A DNA stretch of 64,000 nucleotides from CAVXNB01 sp963763085 (GTDB lineage: Bacteria; Actinomycetota; Acidimicrobiia; Acidimicrobiales; Bog-793), in assembly GCA_963763085.1 (NCBI GenBank), contig CAVXNB010000001.1, positions 558,001 through 622,000 on the forward strand, written 5' to 3'. The notes beneath the pieces were generated by a model. The model searched no databases, was not told the DNA's origin, and saw nothing but the letters and a program-made list of their open reading frames with translations. The translations under genes were made by a program, and so were the position numbers. Below, piece by piece: positions 38,523 to 47,353 of this stretch (positions are counted from its first letter, which is position 1; the number at the start of each line of letters is the position of its first letter).

Positions 38523-40016
38523 TCAGGACACTCGAATCGTCACGCTGGCGGAGGTGTAGTCGAGCTTCGATGCGACCGCCCCGTGCTTGCCTGTGGCGGT
38601 GCCCTTGGGGACTTTGAGGTGGACGATTCCCTTGGTGTTGGTCTTCCCCGTCATCCCGAGGAAACTCACGGTGGCGCCGACGACGGGATCGCCCGTGTCG
38701 AGGACCTTGAACTCGATCGAGGTCGCGTGCGACGAGGTGACGGTGGTCGGGGACGCGTGAATTGCCAGCTGCGGGAACAGCTGGGCGTCGAAGAACGCCG
38801 GCGACGATCCGGGTGTTGTCTGCTGGACGAGGGTCACGAGGTCAAGCGGCCCGCCGCTGCCCTCCAGCTGGAGGCCGACGAAGATGGAGAGGTGGGTCGG
38901 CGGGCTGATCGTCTCAACCTCTCCGAACTTCGTCGCAGCAGCATTCGTGCGCACGACGTGGATCTCGTTGGAGTGGAAGTCGAACCACGCGATCCACAGA
39001 TGGCCGCCCGGTGCGGCGGCGATCGCCACCTTTCCCGGCTGCCCGCCGGCCGAGCCGGGCACCGTTGCGGCGGTCGCCGCGCCGACGCGCCAAAGCGCGA
39101 TGCGGCTGCAGGTGAGCGTCTTCGTGGGAACGCAGTAGGCCAGGTAGTCGCGCCCGCCCTCCCGAGCCGCGAGCGCAACCGACTGGAGCGGCTGCGCGTT
39201 GTTGAGGTTGGTCCCGCCCGATCCGGGTGCCTTCTTCATGGCGGACTTCCCGGTCAGGATCGGGTCGGCCCAGTAGCCCATGGTAGACGTGAAGGACGAG
39301 TTGAACCAAGCGCCCCACACCCTCCCGGACGAGTCGGTCTCCAGCGTCGGATCGATGACGGCGCCGTCGGCGCCGACCGGGATTGTGGTGTCGGCCGTCT
39401 TCGCCGGGGTGTTGGGGTCGATCCCGACGTGGTACGAGACCGACCTCTGTGAGGACCAGGCAGCGATGGGCTGACCGTTTGCCTCGGCGGTCGCGGCGTC
39501 GTCGGTCAGGGGCACCAGTTGGGAATGCGAGAGCGACCCTGGGTCCAGGGACCACGACGTCCCGGAGGAGCTGCTCGTGGCCGCATAGACCGTGTTGAGA
39601 TTGTAGGGGCTGCCGATATGCCCGTTGGCTCCGTCGAAGATGACACGGAGGTCGGGCTTGCCGGTCCCGTGCGGAGCGGGGACCAACCGCGGGAAGGACG
39701 TCATGGCAGCCCAGCTATTGACCACCGTCCCGGTCGCGAGCAGCTTGTTCCCACCCACGGTCGAGTAGTGCAAGGAGTACTTGTTGGCGACGTCGTCCGG
39801 CCAGATCACGTGCAGCCGTCCGTCGGAGGTGCGGAGCAAACCGGCCGAGGCGAACCCCAGCCCCACATCCCTCGAGATCTTCGTCCAGTGCGGCGACAAC
39901 GCTAGCGAAGCTCGAGGCCCGCTCGAAGCCTGAGAAACGGCCGCGCTGGCGATGCCGGTGCACACCAGAGCGCCGAGAAGCCCCGCAAGTGATGGGAGAA
40001 CTGATCGGGAGCGCAC
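38523..40016 (-). CDS. Secreted beta-propeller-like protein with C-terminal Ig-like domain
   Basis: GTG 40016 follows a GGAGG site, and the signal peptide is SLAGLLGALVCTGIASAAV. The mature region has repeated strand-turn units with small polar loops (LLRTSDGRLHVIWPDD, TLETDSSGRVWGAWFN, AAPGGHLWIAWFDFHS), as in six- or seven-bladed propellers. The last 90 residues (IHASPTTVTSSHATSIEFKV ... TNTKGIVHLKVPKGT) resemble an Ig-like/Big domain. No anchor or catalytic motif is visible. An extracellular binding role is inferred. Confidence 0.65.
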   Translation of the reverse strand: MRSRSVLPSLAGLLGALVCTGIASAAVSQASSGPRASLALSPHWTKISRDVGLGFASAGLLRTSDGRLHVIWPDDVANKYSLHYSTVGGNKLLATGTVVNSWAAMTSFPRLVPAPHGTGKPDLRVIFDGANGHIGSPYNLNTVYAATSSSSGTSWSLDPGSLSHSQLVPLTDDAATAEANGQPIAAWSSQRSVSYHVGIDPNTPAKTADTTIPVGADGAVIDPTLETDSSGRVWGAWFNSSFTSTMGYWADPILTGKSAMKKAPGSGGTNLNNAQPLQSVALAAREGGRDYLAYCVPTKTLTCSRIALWRVGAATAATVPGSAGGQPGKVAIAAAPGGHLWIAWFDFHSNEIHVVRTNAAATKFGEVETISPPTHLSIFVGLQLEGSGGPLDLVTLVQQTTPGSSPAFFDAQLFPQLAIHASPTTVTSSHATSIEFKVLDTGDPVVGATVSFLGMTGKTNTKGIVHLKVPKGTATGKHGAVASKLDYTSASVTIRVS

Positions 40017-40095
40017 GTTGCGACCTCCACGGCAGGGATCGGATGCTGACCGGAGATTATGGCGCTCAGACGCCAGAAGCAAGGGGTTGGAGCGG

Positions 40096-40335
40096 ATGAG
40101 TCGGCTGGAGGAACAGCGAAGCCCCGCTTGCCAGGAGCCGGAATGGGATAGGCAGTCACTGGTCTTCACGAGTCCTCAAGGCCACCGGCTCCGCCGGACC
40201 AAATTTCGTGCCGGCTGGCTTGCGGCGTGCCAAGCGATGGGCGTGCAAGGACTGCACTTTCATGATCTGCGCGGCTCAGGGGCGACATGGGCGGCCACGA
40301 CCGGGCCTACGGTCCACAGCCGGCCGCGGAAATAG
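40096..40335 (+). pseudogene. Tyrosine-recombinase (integrase) C-terminal remnant
   Basis: The sequence LVFTSPQGHRLRRTKFRAGW followed by ACQAMGVQGLHFHDLRGSGATWA matches the part of phage-type integrases leading to the HxLR catalytic box (HDLRHTGAT in intact enzymes). The catalytic Tyr segment and the whole N-terminal half are missing. It overlaps the 3' side of no intact gene and lies directly before the direct repeat at 40499. It is evidence for an old integrated element. Confidence 0.65.
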
Positions 40336-40498
40336 TCCGTATCGAGCCGTTCACACCAGCCGAGTGCACCGATGGAGCCTTCGAGCGTCTCGTAAGGCGG
40401 TCAACTGCCGCCCGAGGGGGGCTCAACTCGCCATCGCGCGTCCATCGCGCAGCGATCCAAGTCCTTACCTTCCCTGGCGGGCCTTGTCAGGGCGTGAT

Positions 40499-40545
40499 CC
40501 CAGCTCAGACCAAGTGTCGGAGGAGCGACGTCTCGGATCTGTGAC
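40499..40545 (+). repeat. Left 47-bp direct repeat flanking the AbrB/PIN-like cassette
   Basis: It begins cccagctcaga and ends tctcggatctgtgac. It is identical at 39 of 47 positions to the copy at 41407-41453 in the same orientation, with no gaps. It contains gtgtcggagg, the core of the tRNA-Leu 3'-end repeats elsewhere in the window. Confidence 0.75.
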
Positions 40546-40607
40546 TGGCCATGACCAGGGCAGACGCCCTGGCTTCGCTCCCGCACTCAACGCCACCGTC
40601 GCTCGGG

Positions 40608-40638
40608 ACACTTGGTACGATTGAAAGTTACCAAGTGT
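40608..40638. promoter_or_regulatory. Operator/promoter of the AbrB antitoxin gene
   Basis: Perfect 10-bp inverted repeat acacttggta / taccaagtgt with an 11-nt spacer. A TACGAT -10-like box (40616-40621) lies inside it. The antitoxin ATG is 10 bp downstream. This is a typical autoregulatory site for an AbrB/MazE antitoxin. Confidence 0.7.
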
Positions 40639-40648
40639 GAGGAGCGCC

Positions 40649-40885
40649 ATGGCAATACCGGTCGAGTTTCTAGTATCGACGAGCGGGCAGATGTCAGTCC
40701 CTGCGGCTGTACGCCGTCGATGGGGGCTCGATCAGGGTGGACGAGTGACCCTCGTCGACCTCGGTGACGCTGTGGTCCTCCTCCCGCCCGGCGCCCGGCA
40801 GAGGCTCCTCGGGCAAGCACTGAGCGCCGACGCTCACCTGCAGTTCGTCCGCGAGCTCGACGACCCAGATCTCGCGACGACGTAG
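40649..40885 (+). CDS. AbrB/MazE-type antitoxin
   Basis: 78 residues. The N-terminal swapped-hairpin AbrB domain reads VEFLVSTSGQMSVPAAVRRR followed by WGLDQGGRVTLVDLGDAVVL. ATG 40649 follows a GAGGAG site. The C-terminal tail (LLGQALSADAHLQFVRELDD) is the expected toxin-binding part. The gene's stop abuts the GTG of the next gene. It probably represses its own promoter through the palindrome at 40608. It forms a toxin-antitoxin-like pair with the downstream protein. Confidence 0.82.
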   Translation: MAIPVEFLVSTSGQMSVPAAVRRRWGLDQGGRVTLVDLGDAVVLLPPGARQRLLGQALSADAHLQFVRELDDPDLATT

Positions 40886-41335
40886 GTGGCCTCCCTCGTC
40901 GTTGACGACCACTTGCTGCGCGACATCTTGACCGGCGAGCGCGCGCAGCACCTCGACGGGATCGCAGCGGAGGGCGTTGCCACCACCGGCCTCTGGCTGT
41001 TCCGGCTGTGTTCCTCGCTCGCTGACCCAGCCGTCGCCGGAAAGCTCTCCGCCCCAGTGGCCGGCCTGCCGGCTGACATCCAGGCGCGATTCCGTGAGCA
41101 GCTCGCCGCTCTGCCTGACGAGATCGAGATCCTCCCGCTCCGAGAACTCTCGTGGTCCATGGCCGAACTCCAACACCGCCATCGGACCGAGGGGCGCGGC
41201 TTGTCCGCCGCAATGGTCGAGGCGCTGGCTGCAGCCCACCGGCTCGACGCCGGCATCGCCGTGTCGAAGCACGATGTCGGACCGAATCTCCGCTCGGCCG
41301 CCAGGGCCGACGGCATCGCGTTCCACGCCTTGTAG
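40886..41335 (+). CDS. Putative PIN-like toxin partner
   Basis: 149 residues, starting at the GTG immediately after the antitoxin stop. The opening VVDDHLLRDILTGE places an acidic pair where PIN nucleases hold their first catalytic Asp. The centre has ELSWSMAELQHRHRTEG and the end SKHDVGPNLRSAARADGIAF, which fits the last strand-helix and acidic residue of a PIN fold. The length and position support a type II toxin. The match is by pattern only, so this may be a distinct toxin family. Confidence 0.6.
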   Translation: MASLVVDDHLLRDILTGERAQHLDGIAAEGVATTGLWLFRLCSSLADPAVAGKLSAPVAGLPADIQARFREQLAALPDEIEILPLRELSWSMAELQHRHRTEGRGLSAAMVEALAAAHRLDAGIAVSKHDVGPNLRSAARADGIAFHAL

Positions 41336-41406
41336 TCGCGTGCCTTAAGGGCGCGGCCTGATACGCAACGATCGCGGCTCGGAAGCTGGACTGTGGAGCA
41401 CATTCT

Positions 41407-41453
41407 CCCAGCTCAGAACGAGCGTTGGAGGACCGATTTCTCGGATCTGCGAC
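41407..41453 (+). repeat. Right 47-bp direct repeat flanking the AbrB/PIN-like cassette
   Basis: Second copy of the repeat at 40499-40545, 908 bp away in direct orientation, 39 of 47 identical. It lies 70 bp after the toxin stop. The pair brackets the TA operon together with its operator. Confidence 0.75.
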
Positions 41454-41586
41454 CCGGTGCCACGTGCCACTCCTGGCATAAGCCGTTGAGAGCGCCGGAC
41501 CGGCTACCGCATGCATTTCGATCAGCTTCCGGAGTCGAGAACCCTCGAGACTTCACCGTCGAGGCGAATACGTCAAACTTTGCGCC

Positions 41587-44500
41587 GTGACTACACACTC
41601 CGCCGTCTGCGACCTCCGCGTCGGAAGGGAAGCGGAGATCGCTTTGCTTGAGGCCGCAGTCGTGAACCGGACGACGACGCTGATCGCCGGAGACGCCGGC
41701 GTGGGCAAGTCGCGCCTGGCCGCCGAGGCGATCCGCTTGGCCGAGGTTCATGGGCTCTCCCGACTTGTCGGGCCCTGCACGCCGGAGCCGACTGTCCCCT
41801 ATGCGCCGTTCGTGTCGGCGGTGCGCAGGCGCACCCGAACGATGGGCGTGGACATGCTCGCGACACTCTTCGACGGCTCGGCCATGCTCGCAGCCGCGCT
41901 CCTGCCCGAGGCCGCCAAGGCGGTCAGCCTTCCTCAGGAAGTTCCTGCCCAAGAAGACCTGTTCGCGGCCGTCTGGCAGCTGCTCAACCGTCTGGCAGCG
42001 CCCGACGGTTGCCTGCTCCTTCTCGAGGACGTCCACTGGGCAGATACCGACAGCCTCCGGCTGCTGGCGTACCTCGCCCGTGAGACAGCAGACCTCCTGG
42101 TATGGGTCGTGGCCACGTACCGGACCGACGAGCTTCACCGTCGTCACCCGCTAGCGGGAACCCTCGCAGAACTCGGGCGAGAGCGGTGCTACGAAGAGAT
42201 CTTGCTGGCACCGCTCCGCCGCAATGAGGTCCGCGAGATGGTAAGCAGGATCTTCGAGGGAACCGACGTCGGCGATGAATTTCTCGACGCTGTATTCGAC
42301 CGCACGGCCGGCAACCCGTTCTTCGTCGAAGAGCTCGTCAAGGTGCTCGTCGAGCGCGGAGACATCTACCGGGAGGCGGGTGACTGGGCACGGCGAGATC
42401 TCGCCGACATCGAGATGCCTCTCACGGTGCGAGAAACCCTTCTCGCCCGCGCCCGCACGCTCGACGAGACAACGACTCACACCTTCCATCTCGCTGCCCT
42501 TGCCGGCGAGCGCATCGAGATCCCGGTCCTCGCTCAGGCGACTGCCCTAAACCCCGCGGCTATCGAGGATGCCGTCCGCGAGGGGCTCCGCCTGCAGCTT
42601 CTCACCGAACGCAGGGACGGACCGCGGGTCACCTACGCCTTCCGTCACGCACTCACACGCGAGGCGTTCGCCGACGACCTCGTCGGACCGGACCGGCAGA
42701 GAGGCCACCTGCGAATTGCCGAGGCGCTTGTAGCGGTGCATGCGAACGATCTCGACGCGGTTACCACCGAGTTGGCCGACCACTATGCCGAGGCGGGGGA
42801 GACACAGCTAGCGATCGAGTTCGGGATCCGACGCGGCACGGCGAGCGGTGGCCAGCTTCGCTCTTGATGAAGCGGCACGCCGATACGACCGAACGTTCCG
42901 GTTGTTCCAGCCCGCCTCCGTCGAGCGGCTTTCCCTCCTTCTCGAGGCATCGGACGCCCTTATCGAGTCGCCGAGTCGCCGGTTAGCGGTCGCGTTCGCG
43001 AAGCAGGCGCGGGACTTGGCTCGCTCCGGGTCTAACCCGGTCGCCGAAGGCCGCGCGCTGAGCGCGCTCTCGAGAGATGCCTGGATGTCGGGCGACAGCC
43101 CGCAAGCCTTGTCGCTCCTCGAGGAGGCACGGGAGCTGGTCCGTGGGCGAAACGACGCCGTCGAAGCCCTGATCAGCGCCCGTCTCACACGGATGTTGAC
43201 GCTCGCCGACCGGCACGACGAGGCGGCTTCGCTGCTGCCCGACGGCATCGAGCTGGCGCTTCGCTCCGAGAACTACCAGGCACTGTCGCTCATGCACGGC
43301 ACCCGAATGATGTTCTCGATGTACGGCTCCGAGTTCGAAGAGTCTTTCCAGGCTGCTACTGCTGCCGCCCGGACTGGCAACGACGAATTCGCCGAGCGGA
43401 ACCTCGTGACGAACGCCGGCTATATCTGTCTGTGGTGTGGAGACTTCCCGCGATCGCGAGATTCGTTCGGCCGAGCGATGGAACTGGATGAGCGCATTTC
43501 TCCTCATGATCGCTACGCGGAAGCGGGTTATGTCTGGCTGCTCTCCTTGCTTGGCGAATACGAAGATGCCGCCTCCAGGGCGGTCGCCCTCCAGGGCGCT
43601 GCCGCAATCCCCACCCGGACCGTTGCTTTGACGGCGATGTACGAGATCGCGGAGCGCCGGGGTGATCAAAAGGCAGGTGATTTTGCCGACGAGCTTTGGG
43701 CGGTGGCCTCCAAGACTCGGGAGGCACAGCGCTCCGTCCCAGCTATGGCGGCGCGTTGTCGTCATTCTCTGCTTGCCGACGGTGTCGAATCGGCTACGCC
43801 GCGCTTTTGGGAGGCGCTGACACACACGACGACCAACCGAGGGACGGGAAGCCATTGGATGTTTTCGCCCGACCTGGCCCGTGCGCTGGCGGACGAGGAA
43901 CGGGTCGATGAACTGCAACGCTGGGCAGTGGCATTCAGGACGCTTACGACCGCCGACCCACACCGGCACAACGAAGTGGCGCTTGTGTTAGTCGACGCCC
44001 ATCTGTCGGCTTCGAGCGGTGAGCTGGCGACAGCCCGTGCGTCGTTCGGCGAGGCCGCCACGACCTACCACGAGTTACCGTGTCCTGCTCGGGAGGCCGA
44101 GGCGCTGATCGGGCTGGCCGATCTCGAATGGCGTGCGGGCGAAGCCCAGGTAAGCGTCGCGGCGGGCTTGCAAGCTGTCGCGCTCGCCGAGCGGATCGGG
44201 GCAACCGCAGTAGCCAAGCGGGCAACCGACGCAGTGCGACGTGCCGAGGTCCGTCCCGTGCTCGCTACCCCGCTCTTCACTGACATCGTGAGCTCCACAG
44301 AGCAGCTTTCCGCTGTCGGGGAGCGAGCGTGGCGCGCATTCCTTGATCGGCACAACTCACTCGTCAGGCGGGAGCTCGAACGGTGGGGCGGCCGGGAGGT
44401 CAACACCACCGGTGACGGCTTTCTCGCCACCTTCGAGACTCCTGCTGGCGGGATCCGTTGCGCGCTCGCGATCCGCGACTCCCTGGCGGCGGCAGGAATC

Positions 44501-44734
44501 CAGATCCGTGCCGGACTGCATGCCGGTGAGTGTCAGTTCACAGAAGGCAACATCGCCGGCATCGCTGTGCACATCGCGGCTCGCGTGAGCTCCGCGGCCG
44601 GACCGGGCGATGTGCTCGTGTCGGGAACCGTTCGCGAGCTCGTGACCGGCTCGCCATTCTCGTTCGCCGACCGCGGACTGCACACGCTCAAGGGCGTGCC
44701 TGGCGAATGGAGGTTGTTCGCGGCATCGCGCTAG
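41587..44734 (+). pseudogene. Frameshifted ATPase-TPR-adenylate/guanylate cyclase regulator
   Basis: This was originally one protein of about 1050 residues. The N-terminal AAA ATPase has Walker A AGDAGVGKSRLAAEA, Walker B LLLEDVHWADTDS and DRTAGNPFFVEEL. TPR-like helices follow. The C-terminus is a class III nucleotide cyclase (PLFTDIVSSTEQLS with the metal Asp, GREVNTTGDGFLATF, GIAVHIAARVSSAA). The N-terminal frame ends at 42867 with RRGTASGGQLRS. The continuing sequence (VASFALDEAARRYDRTF) is in the next frame, so a single-base shift occurs at about 42840-42850. The domain order is that of actinobacterial ATPase-cyclase regulators, except that the cyclase is C-terminal. As written, the halves would be made separately, if at all. 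Confidence 0.78.
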
Positions 44735-44766
44735 GTCGCCCTGCTCAGAGCTGGGCCCCCTGGTCG

Positions 44767-44806
44767 GGTTGGTTGGTTTGGTTGGTTTGGTTGGTTTGGT
44801 TGGACT
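44767..44806 (+). repeat. 9-bp tandem repeat
   Basis: ggttggttt is repeated more than three times without interruption, just left of the tRNA-Leu-derived repeat. Such simple repeats are prone to slippage and here mark the edge of the putative island. Confidence 0.7.
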
Positions 44807-44811
44807 GGCTG

Positions 44812-44830
44812 GTGTCGGAGGGGGGACTTG
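44812..44830 (+). repeat. 19-bp copy of the tRNA-Leu 3' end (putative distal att site)
   Basis: gtgtcggaggggggacttg is identical to positions 57447-57465, which include the last 18 nt of the tRNA-Leu gene plus one flanking base. No tRNA is present here. The orientation is the same as at the tRNA, as expected for the far attachment site of an element integrated into the tRNA 3' end. Confidence 0.75.
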
Positions 44831-44920
44831 GTAAAAACTCCACGCCAGCTGGGACGAGCTGATCTGTGGCTTCCAGCTGCGTGACCAGGTGAACCGGAGG
44901 CCGGCGTGGCGCGGTAATAG

Positions 44921-45181
44921 TCAGTGCTCGTAGACGTCCCGGGGGTGGCCCAGGGTCACGACCACAATGAGCAGCACGTCGTCGGCCACGGTGTAGATGA
45001 TTCGATAGTCCCCGACCCGAACGCGGTAGCCAGGTCGACCGCGAAGCGGCCTGGACGCGGGTGGGCGCGGGTCTTGGGCGAGCAGCGCGATGGCGCCTTG
45101 AACTCGCGGTCGAGCGTTTGGGTCCAGCTTCCTTAGCGCCCTCATCGCAGCAGGGCGCAACTCGATGCGGTATGTGGTCAC
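44921..45181 (-). CDS. RelE/ParE-family toxin
   Basis: 86 residues with the RelE fold. It opens YRIELRPAAMRALRKLDPNA, then GRPGYRVRVGDYRIIYTVAD with the conserved basic/Tyr core of the mRNA-interferase family, and ends IVVVTLGHPRDVYE. It would cleave mRNA on the ribosome when free of antitoxin. Its start overlaps the antitoxin stop by 4 bp. The pair is bracketed by two copies of the tRNA-Leu 3'-end repeat. Confidence 0.88.
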   Translation of the reverse strand: MTTYRIELRPAAMRALRKLDPNARPRVQGAIALLAQDPRPPASRPLRGRPGYRVRVGDYRIIYTVADDVLLIVVVTLGHPRDVYEH

Positions 45182-45426
45182 ACCCAGCCGAGATCAGCCT
45201 TGACCTGCTCCCAGGGGATGTTGGCCCCCTCTTCGGCCATCGAGGCATCGAAGCCAGCGACGTCGTCCGCGTCCTCAAAGACCTCCATGAGCTCCTCGTA
45301 GCGCTCGGGGCTCAAAAGCACGGCCGCCGGTTTGCCATACCGCTCGAGGAACACGGCTTCCCCTCCGGCCAGCTCCACCGCCTCAGAGAGGCGCTCTCGG
45401 GCTTCGCTGATAGAAATCGTGGCCAT
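45178..45426 (-). CDS. Phd/YefM-type antitoxin
   Basis: 82 residues. The N-terminal Phd DNA-binding fold reads TISISEARERLSEAVELAGG followed by VFLERYGKPAAVLLSPERYE. The C-terminal acidic tail (FEDADDVAGFDASMAEEG) would wrap the RelE toxin. ATG 45426 lies 7 nt after a TACGAT box, so the transcript may be leaderless. A palindrome covering the promoter (45437-45461) is the probable self-binding operator. Confidence 0.86.
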   Translation of the reverse strand: MATISISEARERLSEAVELAGGEAVFLERYGKPAAVLLSPERYEELMEVFEDADDVAGFDASMAEEGANIPWEQVKADLGWV

Positions 45427-45436
45427 GCCAGAAATC

Positions 45437-45461
45437 GTACAAGATTCGGACAATCTTGTAC
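45437..45461. promoter_or_regulatory. Operator of the Phd/RelE operon
   Basis: Perfect 10-bp inverted repeat gtacaagatt / aatcttgtac with a 5-nt spacer, directly upstream of the antitoxin start and reaching up to its -10 region on the minus strand. Confidence 0.75.
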
Positions 45462-45822
45462 AGGTCAGCTCACCGAGCGGCCCCTCGTCCGGGTCCGACC
45501 GTGTCGGGGGCGAGACCTCCACGATCTCGTACTGGAGGCCAATGGCGCTTGAACTCGTGAGGACCTTACGTGCTCGGCCTGGTCAGGAGCCAGTGTCGGA
45601 GGGGGGGACAAGCTCACTAGCCCCACCGCACTTCGAGATCACCGCTCGCCGACCCATTCTGGCTCCCTGACGAGGGCGTTTTCGGGTGCGGCGTCGGCGG
45701 GCTCGGCTGCGACATGATGTGCTGTTATCAGGGAACAGGGAGCTGGTACCTCGCGGCGCCTCTCTTTCGCCGGCGCTGTCGATTCGGCTACGAGGGTGCA
45801 AGTCGACCACCATGATGAATCT
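45462..45822. other. Intergenic region holding the middle tRNA-Leu-derived repeat
   Basis: The only feature I see in these 361 bp is the repeat at 45593-45609. Open frames here are Arg/Ser-rich and have no start signals. Confidence 0.4.
45593..45609 (+). repeat. Second displaced copy of the tRNA-Leu 3' end
   Basis: gtgtcggagggggggac matches the tRNA 3' end with one extra G in the G-run and diverges after the ac. With the copy at 44812 it brackets the RelE/Phd operon at a 781-bp spacing. Confidence 0.6.
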
Positions 45823-46014
45823 GTGACCTATTTTCACCTCACTTCGGCACTAAATCGGGATTCGATAGAGCGGTACGGGCTCGATTGGAGTCGAATGGGT
45901 GCCGCTCCGGGGATCGCCGGTAGTCGCTCGCCGGAGCAGGAGGGCTGCTTTCTTTGCTTCGATGAGGGGGAGACCGATTGGTTCGTTCGCATGGGCTCCA
46001 CGCGGGGCCCTTAG
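45823..46014 (+). CDS. Small ADP-ribosyltransferase-like fragment
   Basis: 63 residues from GTG 45823. It begins TYFHLTSALNRDSIERYGLD, an opening like that of KptA/DarT-type ADP-ribosyl transferases (H-x-T-S...I...GL), followed by RSPEQEGCFLCFDEGETDW. I recall longer homologues continuing past WFVRM with a GGPVDVW-like segment. Here the protein stops after STRGP, so it is probably truncated. It lies 20 bp upstream of the epoxide hydrolase gene, with no evidence of shared function. Confidence 0.45.
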   Translation: MTYFHLTSALNRDSIERYGLDWSRMGAAPGIAGSRSPEQEGCFLCFDEGETDWFVRMGSTRGP

Positions 46015-46033
46015 CAGGAAAGGGGTTCCACGG

Positions 46034-47272
46034 ATGACTTCCAGCACCACAGCGGAAGGCTCGAATGTCAGTATTCGTCCCTTCCAGATCGACATCCCGG
46101 ACGAGTCGCTACGGGAGCTCCGCCGCCGTGTGGCGACGCGGCGCTGGCCCGACCGTGAGACCGTCGACGATGGCACCCAGGGCATACAGCTGGCAAGGGT
46201 GCAGCAGCTCGTCGACTACTGGGCCACTAATTACGACTGGCGCAACCTCGAGGCCAGGATGAAAGAGTTCCCGCAGTTCATCACGGAGATCGACGGGCTC
46301 GACATCCATTTCATCCATGTCCGCTCGCCTCATGCGAACGCGCTGCCGCTGATCATGACCCACGGCTGGCCGGGCTCGTTCCTCGAGTTCGTGAAGGTGA
46401 TCGGGCCGCTTAGCGATCCCGAATCCCATGGAGCCGGGGCGGAGGACGCGTTCGATCTGGTCGTGCCGTCAATGCCCGGGTTCGGCTTCTCCGCCCGGCC
46501 GCAGGCGCCAGGCTGGAATCCCGAACGCATCGCCGGCGCGTGGGCTGAGCTGATGAGGCGGCTGGGCTATCGGCGCTATGTTTCCCAGGGCGGCGACTGG
46601 GGTGCGGTCGTCACGGACGTGTTGGGCCGCCAGGCCCCGGATGGTCTGGTTGGTATCCACGTCACCACGTTGCTGGGAGCGATCGAACGGCCACCGACGG
46701 CGAACACGCAAACGGCGATTCCGCCCGAGGTCGCCAAGGCGCTCAAGAACGGCGAACCGCCGCCGGCGGGGCTGTCAGCCGAGGAAACCATCGCCTATGA
46801 GGCATCAAAGAGCTTTGCCGCGAGCGGCTCAGGCTTTCGGGCGATACAGGGCACACGCCCGCAGACGATCGGCTACTCGCTAGCGGACTCGCCTGTCGGC
46901 TTGGCAGCCTGGTTCTACGAGAAGTTCACGGAGTGGACCGACACGGACGGGGAACCCGAGCGCGCCCTCACGAAAGACGAGATGCTCGATGACATCACGC
47001 TTTACTGGCTCACGAACACCGCGGCGTCCTCGGCGCGCATCTACTGGGAGGACACCGCCCACAAAGCCAAGATCGGCGGCGCGGTCTCGATCCCTGCAGC
47101 CGTGAGCAGGTTCCCACGAGAGATCATCCCCCTACCGCGCAACTGGACCGAGCGCGCCTACCCGAACCTCGTCTACTTCAACGAGCTCGACAGGGGCGGT
47201 CACTTCGCCGCCTGGGAACAACCGGAGCTTTTTGCGGGCGAGATGCGAGCGGCGTTCAGGTCGCTGCGCTAA
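46034..47272 (+). CDS. Epoxide hydrolase (EHN-type alpha/beta hydrolase)
   Basis: The N-terminal EHN domain starts IRPFQIDIPDESLRELRRRV. The alpha/beta hydrolase core has the oxyanion motif THGWPGSFLEF near residue 109, MPGFGFSARP, nucleophile Asp in SQGGDWGAVVTD near residue 186, and the catalytic His in DRGGHFAAWEQPE. A lid Tyr pair is expected from the family (WFYEKF region). It opens epoxides to diols, including juvenile-hormone-like or xenobiotic substrates. ATG 46034 begins the canonical N-terminus. At 412 residues it is full length and intact, unlike many neighbours. Confidence 0.88.
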   Translation: MTSSTTAEGSNVSIRPFQIDIPDESLRELRRRVATRRWPDRETVDDGTQGIQLARVQQLVDYWATNYDWRNLEARMKEFPQFITEIDGLDIHFIHVRSPHANALPLIMTHGWPGSFLEFVKVIGPLSDPESHGAGAEDAFDLVVPSMPGFGFSARPQAPGWNPERIAGAWAELMRRLGYRRYVSQGGDWGAVVTDVLGRQAPDGLVGIHVTTLLGAIERPPTANTQTAIPPEVAKALKNGEPPPAGLSAEETIAYEASKSFAASGSGFRAIQGTRPQTIGYSLADSPVGLAAWFYEKFTEWTDTDGEPERALTKDEMLDDITLYWLTNTAASSARIYWEDTAHKAKIGGAVSIPAAVSRFPREIIPLPRNWTERAYPNLVYFNELDRGGHFAAWEQPELFAGEMRAAFRSLR

Positions 47273-47353
47273 TCGGTGCACACCTGAAGCAGCCAGGACG
47301 CATCGAAGAGTCAAGCCACCACCGCAGTGGACCAAGGAGAAGGACTCGACAGC

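Noticed and set aside
38361..39452. Long + strand frame opposite the secreted propeller gene
   Set aside because: It is antisense, Arg/Gly/Val-rich, and lacks a ribosome site. The minus frame has a signal peptide, GGAGG-GTG start and repeated blade-like units.
44740..44760. Terminator between the cyclase and RelE genes
   Set aside because: gctcagagctgggc forms only a short imperfect stem; it was noted instead as an inverted match to the cccagctcag motif.
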